Below, piece after piece: positions 29,230 through 38,372 of a stretch of DNA of 64,000 bases. This DNA is from an uncultured Gammaproteobacteria bacterium (GTDB taxonomy: Bacteria > Pseudomonadota > Gammaproteobacteria > DRLM01): the NCBI GenBank assembly GCA_947259075.1, contig CAMYKQ010000017.1, positions 46,728-110,727 of the forward strand. The letters are read 5' to 3'. A program made the position numbers and the translations under genes. The notes beneath the pieces are model-generated. The model saw nothing but the letters and a program-made list of their open reading frames with translations, did not search any database and was not told the DNA's origin. Positions within the stretch are counted from its first letter, which is position 1; each line of letters starts with the position of its first letter.

Positions 29230-30288
29230 TTAAAACTCCGCGTACATCCGCCCCGGATTAAAAATACCCTTGGGATCGAAAGCCTGCTTCACGCGCCGGT
29301 GTAGCGCCAGCAAGGCGCCAGGCAAGGGATGAAAGCGTTCATCACTATCACCTCCGCGAAAGAGGACCGCGTGACCGCCGGCCGCCGCCGCAACGCGCCG
29401 CACCTCGGGTGGCGCCGCGTCTGTCCGCAGCCAGCGCTGGGCGCCTCCCCACTCAAGCGCGCACGCCCCGCTCAGCGGCACACGCGCGGCGGCGGGCGGC
29501 AAAGACAGCCGCCACAGCGGTGCGGCGCCCGCGAAAAAGTCATGGTGCTGTTCGCGCATAGCCTCCCAAAAATCCGGGGAGTCTGTCACCAGCTCACCGC
29601 CGATGTGCCGCCGCGCGCTCGCCACCGCCGTCTCCGCGCCGGACAGCCGCACGTACAGCCTATTGCCGACAAAACAGGTGGCGGAGATCGGCAAGGGACG
29701 CGATGCCCATAAATTCATCCGCGTGATGGCGTCATCGATGCTGCATGCCTGCACTAGGCTCAGCTCGCTGGCGGGGTGCGGCAGCACTTTTAAACTGACT
29801 TCGGTGATGACGCCCAAGGTGCCCATCGCCCCCGTCATCAGGCGCGACACATCGTAACCGGCGACGTTCTTCATCACCTCGCCGCCGAAGTGCAGCAACT
29901 CACCGCGGCCGTTGATGAGCTTCATGCCCAGCACGAAATCGCGCGCCGCGCCCGCATACGCACGCCGCGGCCCCGACAGTCCGCAGGCAATGGTACCGCC
30001 CAGCGTCGCGTTATCGCCAAAATGTGGCGGCTCGAAGCCCAGCATCTGATTGCGCTCGTGCAGCGCGGCATTGATCTCGAGCAAAGGCGTTCCGGCGCGC
30101 GCGGTGATCACTAATTCCGTGGGCTGATAGTTGACGATGCCGCGATGACCGGCGACATCCAGCGGCTCGCCTTCCACCGCACGGCCGAGAAAGGACTTCG
30201 TGCCGCCGCCGCTGATGCGCAGCGGCGCGCTACGCGTCAATGCACCGCGGACATGCGCCTCAAGCTTTGCCGTTAAATCTTTATCCAT
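29230..30288 (-). CDS. glcE: Glycolate oxidase FAD-binding subunit GlcE
   Basis: FAD-linked subunit of glycolate oxidase (glycolate to glyoxylate). The 352-residue protein has the PCMH-type FAD domain: RISGGGTKSFLGR, VITARAGTPLLEINAAL, FGDNATLGGTIACGLSGPRR and KNVAGYDVSRLMTGAMGTLG. ATG 30288 is chosen; a GTG six bases upstream is possible. It follows glcD by 18 nt. Confidence 0.94.
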   Translation of the reverse strand: MDKDLTAKLEAHVRGALTRSAPLRISGGGTKSFLGRAVEGEPLDVAGHRGIVNYQPTELVITARAGTPLLEINAALHERNQMLGFEPPHFGDNATLGGTIACGLSGPRRAYAGAARDFVLGMKLINGRGELLHFGGEVMKNVAGYDVSRLMTGAMGTLGVITEVSLKVLPHPASELSLVQACSIDDAITRMNLWASRPLPISATCFVGNRLYVRLSGAETAVASARRHIGGELVTDSPDFWEAMREQHHDFFAGAAPLWRLSLPPAAARVPLSGACALEWGGAQRWLRTDAAPPEVRRVAAAAGGHAVLFRGGDSDERFHPLPGALLALHRRVKQAFDPKGIFNPGRMYAEF

Positions 30289-30306
30289 GAGCACACGGAC
30301 CCAGCA

Positions 30307-31803
30307 TCAAAATCTATCCAATTCCGGAAACGGCACTCGCCCCTGGTGGACATGCATCGCGCCAAACTCCGCGCAGCGATGCAGCGTCGGCACCGCCTTG
30401 CCGGGATTGAGAATGCCAGCGGGATCGAAGGCGTCTTTCACCGCGTGAAACTGCCGCAGTTCATCGGGCTGAAACTGCGTGCACATCTGGTCGATCTTCT
30501 CCATGCCCACGCCGTGTTCGCCGGTGATGGTGCCGCCCACCGCCACGCACAGTTCGAGAATCTTGCCGCCGAATTCCTCGGTGCGTTGCAGTTCACCCGG
30601 CTTGTTGGCGTCGTACAAGATCAAAGGATGGAGATTGCCGTCGCCGGCGTGAAAGACATTCGCCACCGGCAAATCATATTCGCGCGACAACTCGCCGATG
30701 CGGCGCAACACCTCGGGCAGATGCTGGCGCGGAATGGTGCCGTCCATGCAGTAATAATCCGGCGCCAAACGCCCCACCGCCGGAAAGGCGGCCTTGCGGC
30801 CCTTCCAAAACAGCGCGCGCTCTTGCTCGTCCTTGGCGGTACGCACTTCGATGGCGCCGCAGTTCTGCATGATGTCGTGTATTTTTAAAATATGCTCCGA
30901 CACCTCTTCATTAGTGCCGTCCACCTCACACAATAAAATCGCCTCGGCTTCGAGCGGATAACCCGCGTGCACGAAATCCTCGGCGGCGCGGATGGCGAGC
31001 TTGTCCATCATTTCCAAACCCGCGGGGATGATACCCGCGGCGATGATCTCGCCCACCGCGCCGCCCGCCTTCACCACGTCGTCGAAGGCGGCCAGCACCA
31101 CTTGCGCGCGCTCGGGCAAGGGCAGCAGCTTCACCGTGACTTCGACGATAATGCCTAGCATGCCTTCCGAGCCGGTGAACAGCGCGAGAAAATCGTAACC
31201 CGGCGAATCCAGCGCCGCGCCGCCGAGGGTGAGTAATTCGCCGTCGGCGCTGATGATCTGCAATTGCAGGATATTGTGTACCGTCAGGCCGTACTTCAAA
31301 CAATGCACGCCGCCGGAATTTTCCGCGACGTTGCCGCCTATGGTGCAGGCGATTTGCGACGAGGGATCGGGCGCGTAGTACAAACCGAGCGGCGCGGCGG
31401 CTTGCGAGATGGCGAGATTGCGCACGCCGGGCTGCACCCGCGCCGTGCGATTTCGCGCATCGATGTCGATGATGGATTTGAATTTCGCCAAGCTAAGCAG
31501 CACACCTTGACTGTGCGGCAAGGCGCCGCCCGACAGACCCGTGCCCGCGCCGCGCGCCACCACCGGCACCTTGCGCTGATGACAGAGACGCATCACCGCT
31601 TGCACTTGGTCGATGGTGTCAGGCAAGACCACGATCAAGGGCAAACGGCGATAGGCGGAGAGGCCGTCGCATTCGTAGGGGCGGAGGTCTTCTTCTTCCC
31701 ACAGCACCGAGTCACTGGGCAGGATGGCGCGCAAGGCCGTGAGCAACACGGCGAGTTCGCCGGTGTAGCCGTGCTCTGCTTTTGATTGCCCCTCACTGCT
31801 CAT
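30307..31803 (-). CDS. glcD: Glycolate oxidase FAD-linked subunit GlcD
   Basis: Catalytic FAD subunit of glycolate oxidase. The 498-residue protein has VPVVARGAGTGLSGGALPHS and CTIGGNVAENSGGVHCLKYG (FAD binding), DFLALFTGSEGMLGI, and the C-terminal NVFHAGDGNLHPLILYD and GTITGEHGVGMEK segments with the active-site His/Glu. Glycolate arises from 2-phosphoglycolate (RuBisCO oxygenation) or is taken up; no phosphatase is present here. Same strand as the upstream sugar-acid kinase, 161 nt apart. Confidence 0.96.
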   Translation of the reverse strand: MSSEGQSKAEHGYTGELAVLLTALRAILPSDSVLWEEEDLRPYECDGLSAYRRLPLIVVLPDTIDQVQAVMRLCHQRKVPVVARGAGTGLSGGALPHSQGVLLSLAKFKSIIDIDARNRTARVQPGVRNLAISQAAAPLGLYYAPDPSSQIACTIGGNVAENSGGVHCLKYGLTVHNILQLQIISADGELLTLGGAALDSPGYDFLALFTGSEGMLGIIVEVTVKLLPLPERAQVVLAAFDDVVKAGGAVGEIIAAGIIPAGLEMMDKLAIRAAEDFVHAGYPLEAEAILLCEVDGTNEEVSEHILKIHDIMQNCGAIEVRTAKDEQERALFWKGRKAAFPAVGRLAPDYYCMDGTIPRQHLPEVLRRIGELSREYDLPVANVFHAGDGNLHPLILYDANKPGELQRTEEFGGKILELCVAVGGTITGEHGVGMEKIDQMCTQFQPDELRQFHAVKDAFDPAGILNPGKAVPTLHRCAEFGAMHVHQGRVPFPELDRF

Positions 31804-31964
31804 CTTGGCGCTGACTCCCTATGATTTGCCTCGCGGCATTATGCATCAGCCGCGGCTGTAGCGCAGCCTGGCCCGCATCCGCCGCGCGCACGCTGCCGCT
31901 ATTCCCAGCTCGCCATCACCTTCACGCGGCTGAGCGCAACACACTCCAATTCAATGCCGCGCAT

Positions 31965-33290
31965 TCAAATCACAGGCCGCAAGCGCCGCAACACCGTCAC
32001 CAAGGCGCGGTCATCACCGACGTTGCCGGGAAAAATCACCACGGGCATCTCGGCAAAACGCGGGTGATCGGCGGGACAGCGCAGCACCGAGCAACCCGCC
32101 AAGATCTGCCCCAGCACCCGCGCCGTGCGCAAGGCCAAGCCGGAGCTCAAGACATCATTGGACGTGATGCCGCCCTTGCTGATGAGGAAGCCCAGCGTGG
32201 GCGGCAATTCACGCACCACGTCCATCAAAAACGCCGAGACCTGTTCGCCGAAGTCGAGGCGCGATTGCGTGTCGGCGAAGGTGATTTCCGTGCGGCTGGT
32301 ATAAATTACCGGCGTGCGGCCGTCACGATGGGCGCGTTCCGCTTCTTCGCGGATGCGCTGCAAGAGCGTGTCTCGCGAAGTGGCGATGCGCGTCACCTCC
32401 ACTTCGATGGGCGTCACATCGGACTCCTTGAGCAACTGTGCCAGCTGCAAACTGCTCTTGCGCACATGCGAACCGACGATGACCGCGCCGGGACGGCCGC
32501 CGCGCACATAGGCGGCCATGGCATCGGCGGCAACGAGTTGCGGTGGCAGATCGGCCAGCGCGGTGAGCAGGCTGGCGGCGCTGCGGAATAAAAAGCGCTT
32601 GCCGCGCGCGGCGGCGGCCTTGATTTGCACGGCGAAGTGATCCAAATCGCTCTGCCGTTCCGCGTCCACCACGCAGCAGACGTTGCCGTTCAACTCCAAT
32701 AGACGCGGCAGGACATCACCACGCGGCTCATCGAGCAGAAAACGTTCGACCGCCTTCGCCGCGATACGGCCGCGGGTTTTCTCTTCCACGTAGGCGGGGA
32801 GATAACTGGTGGAATAAGCGAACACCGAGTCGCGGGCGAATTCGGTTTCGTGCGTCGGCACGGGTACGCCGTCAACCATCAAGTAGTGAATGCTGTCGCG
32901 GGTGATGCGGCCGCCTTCGAAAAAGGCCGGCACCAGAAAGTGGGCATCGAAGGGACCAAGTTCCGCGGCGATGACATCGGTCTCCACCGGGTAGTGGCCG
33001 CGCAAGGTGGAATCGGAACGGCTGACGAACACGGGGTGTATCGTCGTGCCCTCCGCTTCCAAAGCGCGCAGCGCGCCTTTGAGATTGCGGCAGACCTCGC
33101 GGGTCACCGCCGCCGCGCGGCTGGCGTCCATGCCGCGGGTATTCGTCAGCACGAAGAACAGGGGCGTCGCATCGCGCAGGGCCTCGCACAGCGTCGTCTC
33201 GTCCCAGCGCGTCAGCAATAAACAACCGTGTACGGTTTGCGAGCCGGTGGGGTCGTCGTCGAGGACGATGATCTTGGTTTGTTCGCTCAC
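31965..33290 (-). CDS. Four-carbon acid sugar kinase family protein (DUF1537)
   Basis: A 441-residue kinase of the family that phosphorylates four-carbon sugar acids (erythronate, threonate or 3-oxo-tetronates). It begins EQTKIIVLDDDPTGSQTVHG, the family's substrate/nucleotide signature, and has FVLTNTRGMD, VSRSDSTLRGHYPVETDV near residue 100, and a C-terminal GFLISKGGITSNDV nucleotide-binding block. GTG 33290 is preferred (AGGTGCGAC just upstream) over a TTG at 33317. It lies between the transketolase-like gene and glcD on the same strand, suggesting a combined C2/C4 acid pathway. Exact substrate not determinable. Confidence 0.88.
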   Translation of the reverse strand: MSEQTKIIVLDDDPTGSQTVHGCLLLTRWDETTLCEALRDATPLFFVLTNTRGMDASRAAAVTREVCRNLKGALRALEAEGTTIHPVFVSRSDSTLRGHYPVETDVIAAELGPFDAHFLVPAFFEGGRITRDSIHYLMVDGVPVPTHETEFARDSVFAYSTSYLPAYVEEKTRGRIAAKAVERFLLDEPRGDVLPRLLELNGNVCCVVDAERQSDLDHFAVQIKAAAARGKRFLFRSAASLLTALADLPPQLVAADAMAAYVRGGRPGAVIVGSHVRKSSLQLAQLLKESDVTPIEVEVTRIATSRDTLLQRIREEAERAHRDGRTPVIYTSRTEITFADTQSRLDFGEQVSAFLMDVVRELPPTLGFLISKGGITSNDVLSSGLALRTARVLGQILAGCSVLRCPADHPRFAEMPVVIFPGNVGDDRALVTVLRRLRPVI

Positions 33291-33356
33291 GTCGCACCTG
33301 TGATGAAAGACATTCAAAAATCAGGGGGCGCGGCCAAGTATATTTAGCTGCATCAA

Positions 33357-33394
33357 CTCCCCTCACCCTACCCTCCCCCTGGGGGAGAGGGTTT
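33357..33394. repeat. Intergenic hairpin between transketolase-like gene and kinase
   Basis: CCCTCCCCC followed by GGGGGAGAGGG with flanking CCCTCACCCTA; imperfect palindrome of the same kind as 27570-27658. It sits just after the transketolase-like stop codon and might reduce read-through into the kinase gene. Confidence 0.45.
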
Positions 33395-33411
33395 ATTAGG
33401 TAGCGCTAGAC

Positions 33412-35637
33412 TTAAGCCAACAACTTCGCCACCCGCGCCGTCATGCCCTCGGCGGTGATGCCGTTGAAGGCCATGATCTCGGCGGGCGAGGCGGTGGTCT
33501 CGCCGCGCTGCCAGCACACCACGTCGCGTTTCGGCGCGCGGCTGCGCAGCAACACCGGCTCAAGACTGGCGCTGGGACCGCCGCTGATCGCCAGCAATGC
33601 GTCGCCGTCGAACAATGCATTGAAATGATCGTCGTCCATGAATTGATTGTCCGGTTCCGAGACGGTGTCCCAAGACACATCCGCCGGGCGGTAGAGCCGC
33701 CGCGGATTGACCACCGCGACGATGCGCACGCGATAACCGGCCTGTTCCAATTGCGTCTTGGCCTCGAACACCGGCAGGAACACCATGTCGCCGGTGGCCG
33801 CCAGCACCACCGTGCCGCGCGTGCCGCCGTTGCTTTCGTACAAGGTGATGGCGCCGCGCTCTATCGCCTCTTGGCCTTGAGCCAGCGTGGTGTACACCGG
33901 CAACGGGCTCTTGGAGGCGATGATGACCACGCCCTTGTTGTAGCTGTTGGTGCCCCACTCATAGGCCGTTTGAATCATGTTGGCGTCGCAAGGAAACAGC
34001 GGATAGACATTGCCGTTGCGCATCATCGCCGCGAAATAGTTTTCGATCTCGGGACGTTGATGGGTCCAGCCGTTACGCCCCTGTTCCAGCGCGCCGGCGG
34101 TGAACATGCACATGATGGACGGCGTCTTGCGGCGCAACTCCGCCATGGCTTGCGTCACGGTTTGCACGATGGGCCAGCCGTTGATGGCGAAGCTCTCGTA
34201 GGACAGCCACAGAGCGCGCGAACCGAACAGCGCGAGACCGGCGGCGAGACCGGCGCAAGCATCTTCATTGAGCGGCTCATACACCTGGCCGGCCGGGCCT
34301 TGATGATAAAGATCGTCGCTGGTGGGATGACGGATCTTCAAGGCCTCGTTGATGTTCTTCATGCCCGAGGCCTCGTTGCCGTCGGCGTTGGTGACGACGA
34401 AACGCGCATCGCGCTTACCGACCTCGGCCACCAGCGCGCCCATGGTCGTAGAAGGCACGGCCTTGTCGCCGATGCTGTATTCCGTCGCGGGCAATTTACC
34501 CAGCGGCGCGAGCGCCAGCACTTTTTCCGTCACCGAGGTCTTGGCGGCGGGGCCGCCGCCGGCGCGGCGGAAATTGTCGCGCACGATAGCCCAGGCCCGC
34601 GGCGGCAGGGCGCGGCGTTGCAGTCCTTCGATGATGTGCGGCTTGTCCAGCGTGTCGGCGGGATACAAGTTGTGCGACTTCGCGCCCAGCGCATGCACGC
34701 CCGCGCCCTTGAGCTGCTTGATGATGAAGCAAGTCAGCGTGCCGTCCAGCGCAAGCGACGCCGCCCTGTCCATGCCCTTGAGTACCGCGGCGGTGAAGGC
34801 CAGGCGCTGTTCCAGCGAGAAGCGCGCGCTGTCGACATAGGCGCCCTGCTGGCCGCTGTCGTCGAAGTCTTTGGCGTCGACCAACACCACTTCCTGGAAC
34901 CCGTGGCCCTTCCAGTAACGGATCATCTCATCGCTGCTCATGGTCGAGACCATGGAGTGATGCTCTTGGCTGTAACCGTTCCAGATCAGCGTCGGCAGAA
35001 AATTGGTGGCGCGCGGGTAGGCGGTGTTGAAGTGCATCATCGCGGAGAGGATGTAGGGTTCGCCCATGCCGCCGTCGCCGAGGGTGAAGGGGAAGAGCGT
35101 GCCGGGGTGCAGCAAGGCGCCGGCCATGGCGAAGTGCTGGCCCTGTCCCAGCGGACCCGCGGGCGCGAGGATGCCGGGAATGGCACCGGAGAGATGCCCG
35201 AGCAGGCCGTGACGCTCGCGGAAACGCTCGCGTAATTGCTGCACGGTCTTGATGCCCATCGCCTCTAATGAAGTGTCGAGGAACATCGCGCTGTAAAAAC
35301 CGGGGGCGTGATGGCCGACCTCGGTAACGATATTGGTGTGACCCAGCATCACCAGCGCGGCATAGGCCTCGGCGCTGCTGGCGAAACCGCCGGGGTGGCC
35401 CGAGGCCTTGGCGCCGCAGACTTGCAGGGTGAGATAACGCAGGGCGTCGGCCATGAGCAGGGTTTGGTACACCGCCTTAGGGTCAGCGGAATCGGCCACC
35501 CCCGTCGTGCCCTCGCCGATCACGGCGCTGTCGGCCTGCTGGGCGAAACCCGCCCAAGGCTGGCCGAAGTATTGAATGCCCGCGCAAAAATCGGGGGCGG
35601 TGGTATCCGTGGGGGTCGGGGCTGTGGCGCTGCTCAT
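33412..35637 (-). CDS. Transketolase/phosphoketolase-like thiamine diphosphate enzyme
   Basis: A 741-residue ThDP enzyme. The N-terminal half has a GHPGGFASSAEAYAAL segment, PAGPLGQGQHFAMAGAL and the ThDP motif LGDGGMGEPY...WNGYSQ; the C-terminal half has a pyrimidine-binding domain (VTNADGNEASGMKN, AGQVYEPLNEDACAGLAAGL) and a transketolase C-terminal-like domain. Length and the two-domain build resemble transketolase and phosphoketolase; close database relatives are sometimes named xylulose 5-phosphate 3-epimerase. The true reaction is uncertain. ATG 35637 has AGGAG upstream. Divergent from the IclR gene, which probably regulates it. Confidence 0.7.
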   Translation of the reverse strand: MSSATAPTPTDTTAPDFCAGIQYFGQPWAGFAQQADSAVIGEGTTGVADSADPKAVYQTLLMADALRYLTLQVCGAKASGHPGGFASSAEAYAALVMLGHTNIVTEVGHHAPGFYSAMFLDTSLEAMGIKTVQQLRERFRERHGLLGHLSGAIPGILAPAGPLGQGQHFAMAGALLHPGTLFPFTLGDGGMGEPYILSAMMHFNTAYPRATNFLPTLIWNGYSQEHHSMVSTMSSDEMIRYWKGHGFQEVVLVDAKDFDDSGQQGAYVDSARFSLEQRLAFTAAVLKGMDRAASLALDGTLTCFIIKQLKGAGVHALGAKSHNLYPADTLDKPHIIEGLQRRALPPRAWAIVRDNFRRAGGGPAAKTSVTEKVLALAPLGKLPATEYSIGDKAVPSTTMGALVAEVGKRDARFVVTNADGNEASGMKNINEALKIRHPTSDDLYHQGPAGQVYEPLNEDACAGLAAGLALFGSRALWLSYESFAINGWPIVQTVTQAMAELRRKTPSIMCMFTAGALEQGRNGWTHQRPEIENYFAAMMRNGNVYPLFPCDANMIQTAYEWGTNSYNKGVVIIASKSPLPVYTTLAQGQEAIERGAITLYESNGGTRGTVVLAATGDMVFLPVFEAKTQLEQAGYRVRIVAVVNPRRLYRPADVSWDTVSEPDNQFMDDDHFNALFDGDALLAISGGPSASLEPVLLRSRAPKRDVVCWQRGETTASPAEIMAFNGITAEGMTARVAKLLA

Positions 35638-35721
35638 GGTCGGTCTCCTGAAATCGGCCCGCCCCAAAGGCGGGTGAAGACACCATAACGGCATCAGCTA
35701 TATTTCGCAATACAGAAATGT

Positions 35722-35736
35722 TTTCACATTGTGAAA
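35722..35736. promoter_or_regulatory. Palindromic operator, probably for the adjacent IclR regulator
   Basis: TTTCACATTGTGAAA has perfect 7-bp arms around one central base, the size and spacing of IclR/KdgR operators. A second weaker dyad, ATTTC/GAAAT, is at 35702-35719. Both lie in the 118-nt region between the divergent transketolase-like and iclR genes, so one regulator could control both. Confidence 0.6.
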
Positions 35737-35755
35737 TATGCGCTATGCTGTGGCC

Positions 35756-36511
35756 ATGATGACCAAGACCTCAGGCATACAAGTCGTCGATCGTGTCGCC
35801 AAGCTATTGGAGGCCATCGCCAACGCCCGTGGACCGGCCTCCTTGAAATATTTGGCCGCCGACTCCGGCCTGCACCCCTCCACCACTTTCCGCATCCTCG
35901 CCGCCTTGCAGACGCATGATCTAGTGGAAAAAAATCCTGCGGGCGACTACGAGCTCGGCCGCCGCCTGCTGCGGCTGGCGCAACGGGTGCCGGCCCGCAA
36001 CGACCTGCGCGAAGTGGCCAAACCCACCATGAATTGGTTGCGGGATCAAACCGGCGAGAGCATCAATCTCACCGTGCGCGAGGGCGATGAAGTGATTTAT
36101 ATAGAACGGGTGCTGCCCAACCGCATGATGCGGGTGGAGCAGGTCATCGGCAGCCGCGCGCCGTTGCACGTCACCGCCGTGGGCAAGCTCCTGCTGGGCG
36201 AGGACAGCGAAGACAGCTGCCGCGACTACGCCCGCCGCACCACCCTGCCCAAATACACGCGCAACACCCACACCACGGCGGAGGCCTTGCTGGCCGATAT
36301 CAAAACCAGCGCCGCCCGCGGCTATGCCCGCGACGATGAGGAAGCCGAGCTGGGCGTGGGCTGCGTCGGCGTATTACTGCGCGGCCCGCAAGGCGAGGCC
36401 GTGGCCGGTTTGTCCATTTCCGCCCCGCGTGAACGGCTGAAGGAAGACTGGATACCTCTGTTGCAGGAGGCGGGGCGGCGATTATCCCAACGCCTGAGCG
36501 ATCAGAGCTAG
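35756..36511 (+). CDS. IclR family transcriptional regulator
   Basis: A 251-residue regulator with an N-terminal winged helix-turn-helix (GIQVVDRVAKLLEAI, then LKYLAADSGLHPSTTFRILA) and an IclR effector domain (GESINLTVREGDEVIYIERV, APLHVTAVGKLLLG, GYARDDEEAELGVGCVGVLL). Effectors are usually small organic acids. It is divergent from the transketolase-like/kinase/glc genes and lies 20 nt from a 15-bp palindrome. The start is ATG 35756 or 35759; 35738 is an upstream in-frame ATG that would overlap the operator region. Confidence 0.92.
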   Translation: MMTKTSGIQVVDRVAKLLEAIANARGPASLKYLAADSGLHPSTTFRILAALQTHDLVEKNPAGDYELGRRLLRLAQRVPARNDLREVAKPTMNWLRDQTGESINLTVREGDEVIYIERVLPNRMMRVEQVIGSRAPLHVTAVGKLLLGEDSEDSCRDYARRTTLPKYTRNTHTTAEALLADIKTSAARGYARDDEEAELGVGCVGVLLRGPQGEAVAGLSISAPRERLKEDWIPLLQEAGRRLSQRLSDQS

Positions 36512-36625
36512 CCAACCCCGCTTCGTGCCCGCAATTTCGTATGCAGTGTGGGGCATATACGATTCCGCTAGGTCTTTATAACAAACTATTCTGCTTATCG
36601 GTGCCTATCTAACGGAAAGTTTTAT

Positions 36626-36631
36626 TATAAT
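36626..36631 (+). promoter_or_regulatory. Possible sigma-70 -10 element upstream of cysH
   Basis: TATAAT in an AT-rich stretch (TTTATTATAATCC) about 87 nt before the cysH ATG. No good -35 hexamer is seen at 17 nt spacing, which would fit an activator-dependent promoter; an AT-rich ATAACAAACTATTCTGCTTA stretch just upstream might bind CysB. Tentative. Confidence 0.35.
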
Positions 36632-36717
36632 CCCCAGTCAGAGTAAAAATATGAGGCCCGCTCTCTCAACTCTGGGGCACTCACACCCTAGAATCGCAAA
36701 CGGGAAATTGACGTACT

Positions 36718-37416
36718 ATGCCCCACACCACAGAACAACTCGCCGCCGCACCGCAGCCGGGCATCGACATCCAAGCCCTCAATGAAAAATACGCCCCGCT
36801 CAGCTTTGAAGAGCGCATCCGCGAACTTTACAACGATTTCGACCCCGGGCAGGTGATGGTCACCTCCTCCTTCGCCGCCACCTCGGCCTATTTTCTGCAC
36901 ATCATCTCCCGCATCCGCCCGGCGCAGAAGATCTTCTTCATCGACACCGGCTTTCATTTCCCGGAAACCCTGGCCTACAAGGACTATTTGAGCAAGCTCT
37001 ACGGCCTCCGCGTCGAGGACGTGAAGGCCGAGGACTGGAAGCATGAGTTCACCGCACGCGAGCAGACCTACAAAACCGATCCCGACTTCTGCTGCTCGAT
37101 AAACAAGGTGGAACCGCTGGAAGAGGTGAAAAAGAATTACCAGGTCTGGGTCTCCAGCCTGATGCGCTGGCAGACCGAACACCGCGCCGGGCTCAACATC
37201 TTCGAGGAGCGCGGCGGCATCATCAAGTTCTACCCCATGATCGACGTCAGCAAGGCCGAGCGCGAAGCCTATATCCGCGAACACCAGCTGCCCTTCCACC
37301 CCCTGGTGGCCAAGGGCTATTCCTCCATCGGCTGCGCCCATTGCACCAAACCGGGTGACGACCGCGGCGGCCGCTGGGTCGACACCCCCAAAACCGAGTG
37401 CGGCCTGCACCTTTAA
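36718..37416 (+). CDS. cysH: Phosphoadenylyl/adenylyl-sulfate reductase CysH, [4Fe-4S] type
   Basis: Reduces activated sulfate to sulfite with thioredoxin in assimilatory sulfate reduction. The 232-residue protein has VTSSFAATSAYFLH, FIDTGFHFPETLAY, an adjacent Cys pair in DFCCSINKVEPL and GCAHCTKPGDDRGGRW, plus the catalytic C-terminal KTECGLH. The CC...CXXC pattern indicates a [4Fe-4S] enzyme that prefers adenylyl sulfate (APS) over PAPS. No other sulfate assimilation gene is adjacent. Confidence 0.95.
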   Translation: MPHTTEQLAAAPQPGIDIQALNEKYAPLSFEERIRELYNDFDPGQVMVTSSFAATSAYFLHIISRIRPAQKIFFIDTGFHFPETLAYKDYLSKLYGLRVEDVKAEDWKHEFTAREQTYKTDPDFCCSINKVEPLEEVKKNYQVWVSSLMRWQTEHRAGLNIFEERGGIIKFYPMIDVSKAEREAYIREHQLPFHPLVAKGYSSIGCAHCTKPGDDRGGRWVDTPKTECGLHL

Positions 37417-37517
37417 GCGTCGCCACACAGGAACAATCCCCGCAGCGCGGCCGCGCCGCCTTGCCCCCGCGCACCATAGCGTTTAACGTATGACAACTTC
37501 GCCAAACTGGTTTACCC

Positions 37518-38369
37518 GTGCTCCGTTACCTCTTCATCTGCGCCGCGGTCTTTAGTTTATTCCTGCAAGGATGCGCGGGCGCCATCACCCATCGCATGGG
37601 CGCCAGCCTCAGCGCGGCCATCGCCGATCAAGATGATCCCGACACCGTGCGCGCCGGTTCGCCCGCCTACCTGCTGTTGATGGACGGTTTGATTAAAGAC
37701 GAGCCCGAAGATCAAACCCTGCTCATCGCCGGCGCCAAACTCTACAGCGCCTATGCCACGGTCTTCGTCGAAGACCCGCAGCGGGCGCGGCGCTTGGCCG
37801 ATAAAGGCCGCGACTACGGCCGCCGCGCCCTGTGCCTGGACGCGCCGGTCTTTTGTGAGTCAGACATCAATGACCACGATGCCTTTCTCGCCGCGCTGAA
37901 CAAACTCGACCAAGATGAACTGCCCAGTCTCTACAGTTACGCCACCAGCTGGGCCGCCTGGGTCAAGGCCCGTAGCGCCGAGCCGTTAGCCTTGGCTGAT
38001 GTGCCGAAAATTGAAGCCATGCTCGCGCGGGTCGTCGCCCTCGACGAGGCGTATGAACGGGGCGAAGCGCAACTCTATTTGGGGATTTTACGCAGCCAGA
38101 TTCCACCCGCCTTGGGCGGGCGTCCCGAACTGGGGCAGGCCCATTTTGAAAAGGCCATCGCCCTCTCGGAGGGAAACAACCTCTTCGCCAAGGTGGAGTA
38201 CGCACACTACTACGCACGGCTGATGTTTGAACGTGAGTTACACGACAGTTTATTAAAAGACGTGTTGGCCGCCGACCCGGTGGCGCCGGGCTACACCCTC
38301 GGCAATGTGCTGGCGCAACAACAAGCGCGGGTTTTATTGGACGGCTCCGCCGACTATTTTGGAGAATAA
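37518..38369 (+). CDS. TRAP transporter TatT component family lipoprotein
   Basis: A 283-residue lipoprotein: signal peptide ending LFLQGCAG with a lipobox Cys, then helical repeats (LLIAGAKLYSAYATVFVED, ARRLADKGRDYGRRA, ELGQAHFEKAIALSEG) typical of TatT, the trimeric T-component that accompanies some TRAP transporters. The start is GTG. The stop lies 3 nt before dctP, so it is translationally linked to the transporter. Confidence 0.85.
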   Translation: MLRYLFICAAVFSLFLQGCAGAITHRMGASLSAAIADQDDPDTVRAGSPAYLLLMDGLIKDEPEDQTLLIAGAKLYSAYATVFVEDPQRARRLADKGRDYGRRALCLDAPVFCESDINDHDAFLAALNKLDQDELPSLYSYATSWAAWVKARSAEPLALADVPKIEAMLARVVALDEAYERGEAQLYLGILRSQIPPALGGRPELGQAHFEKAIALSEGNNLFAKVEYAHYYARLMFERELHDSLLKDVLAADPVAPGYTLGNVLAQQQARVLLDGSADYFGE

Positions 38370-38372
38370 AAA

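Noticed and set aside
33625..35235. 536-codon forward frame opposite the transketolase-like gene
   Set aside because: It is antisense to a clearly conserved ThDP enzyme, has no start site or known motif, and its length comes from high GC content.
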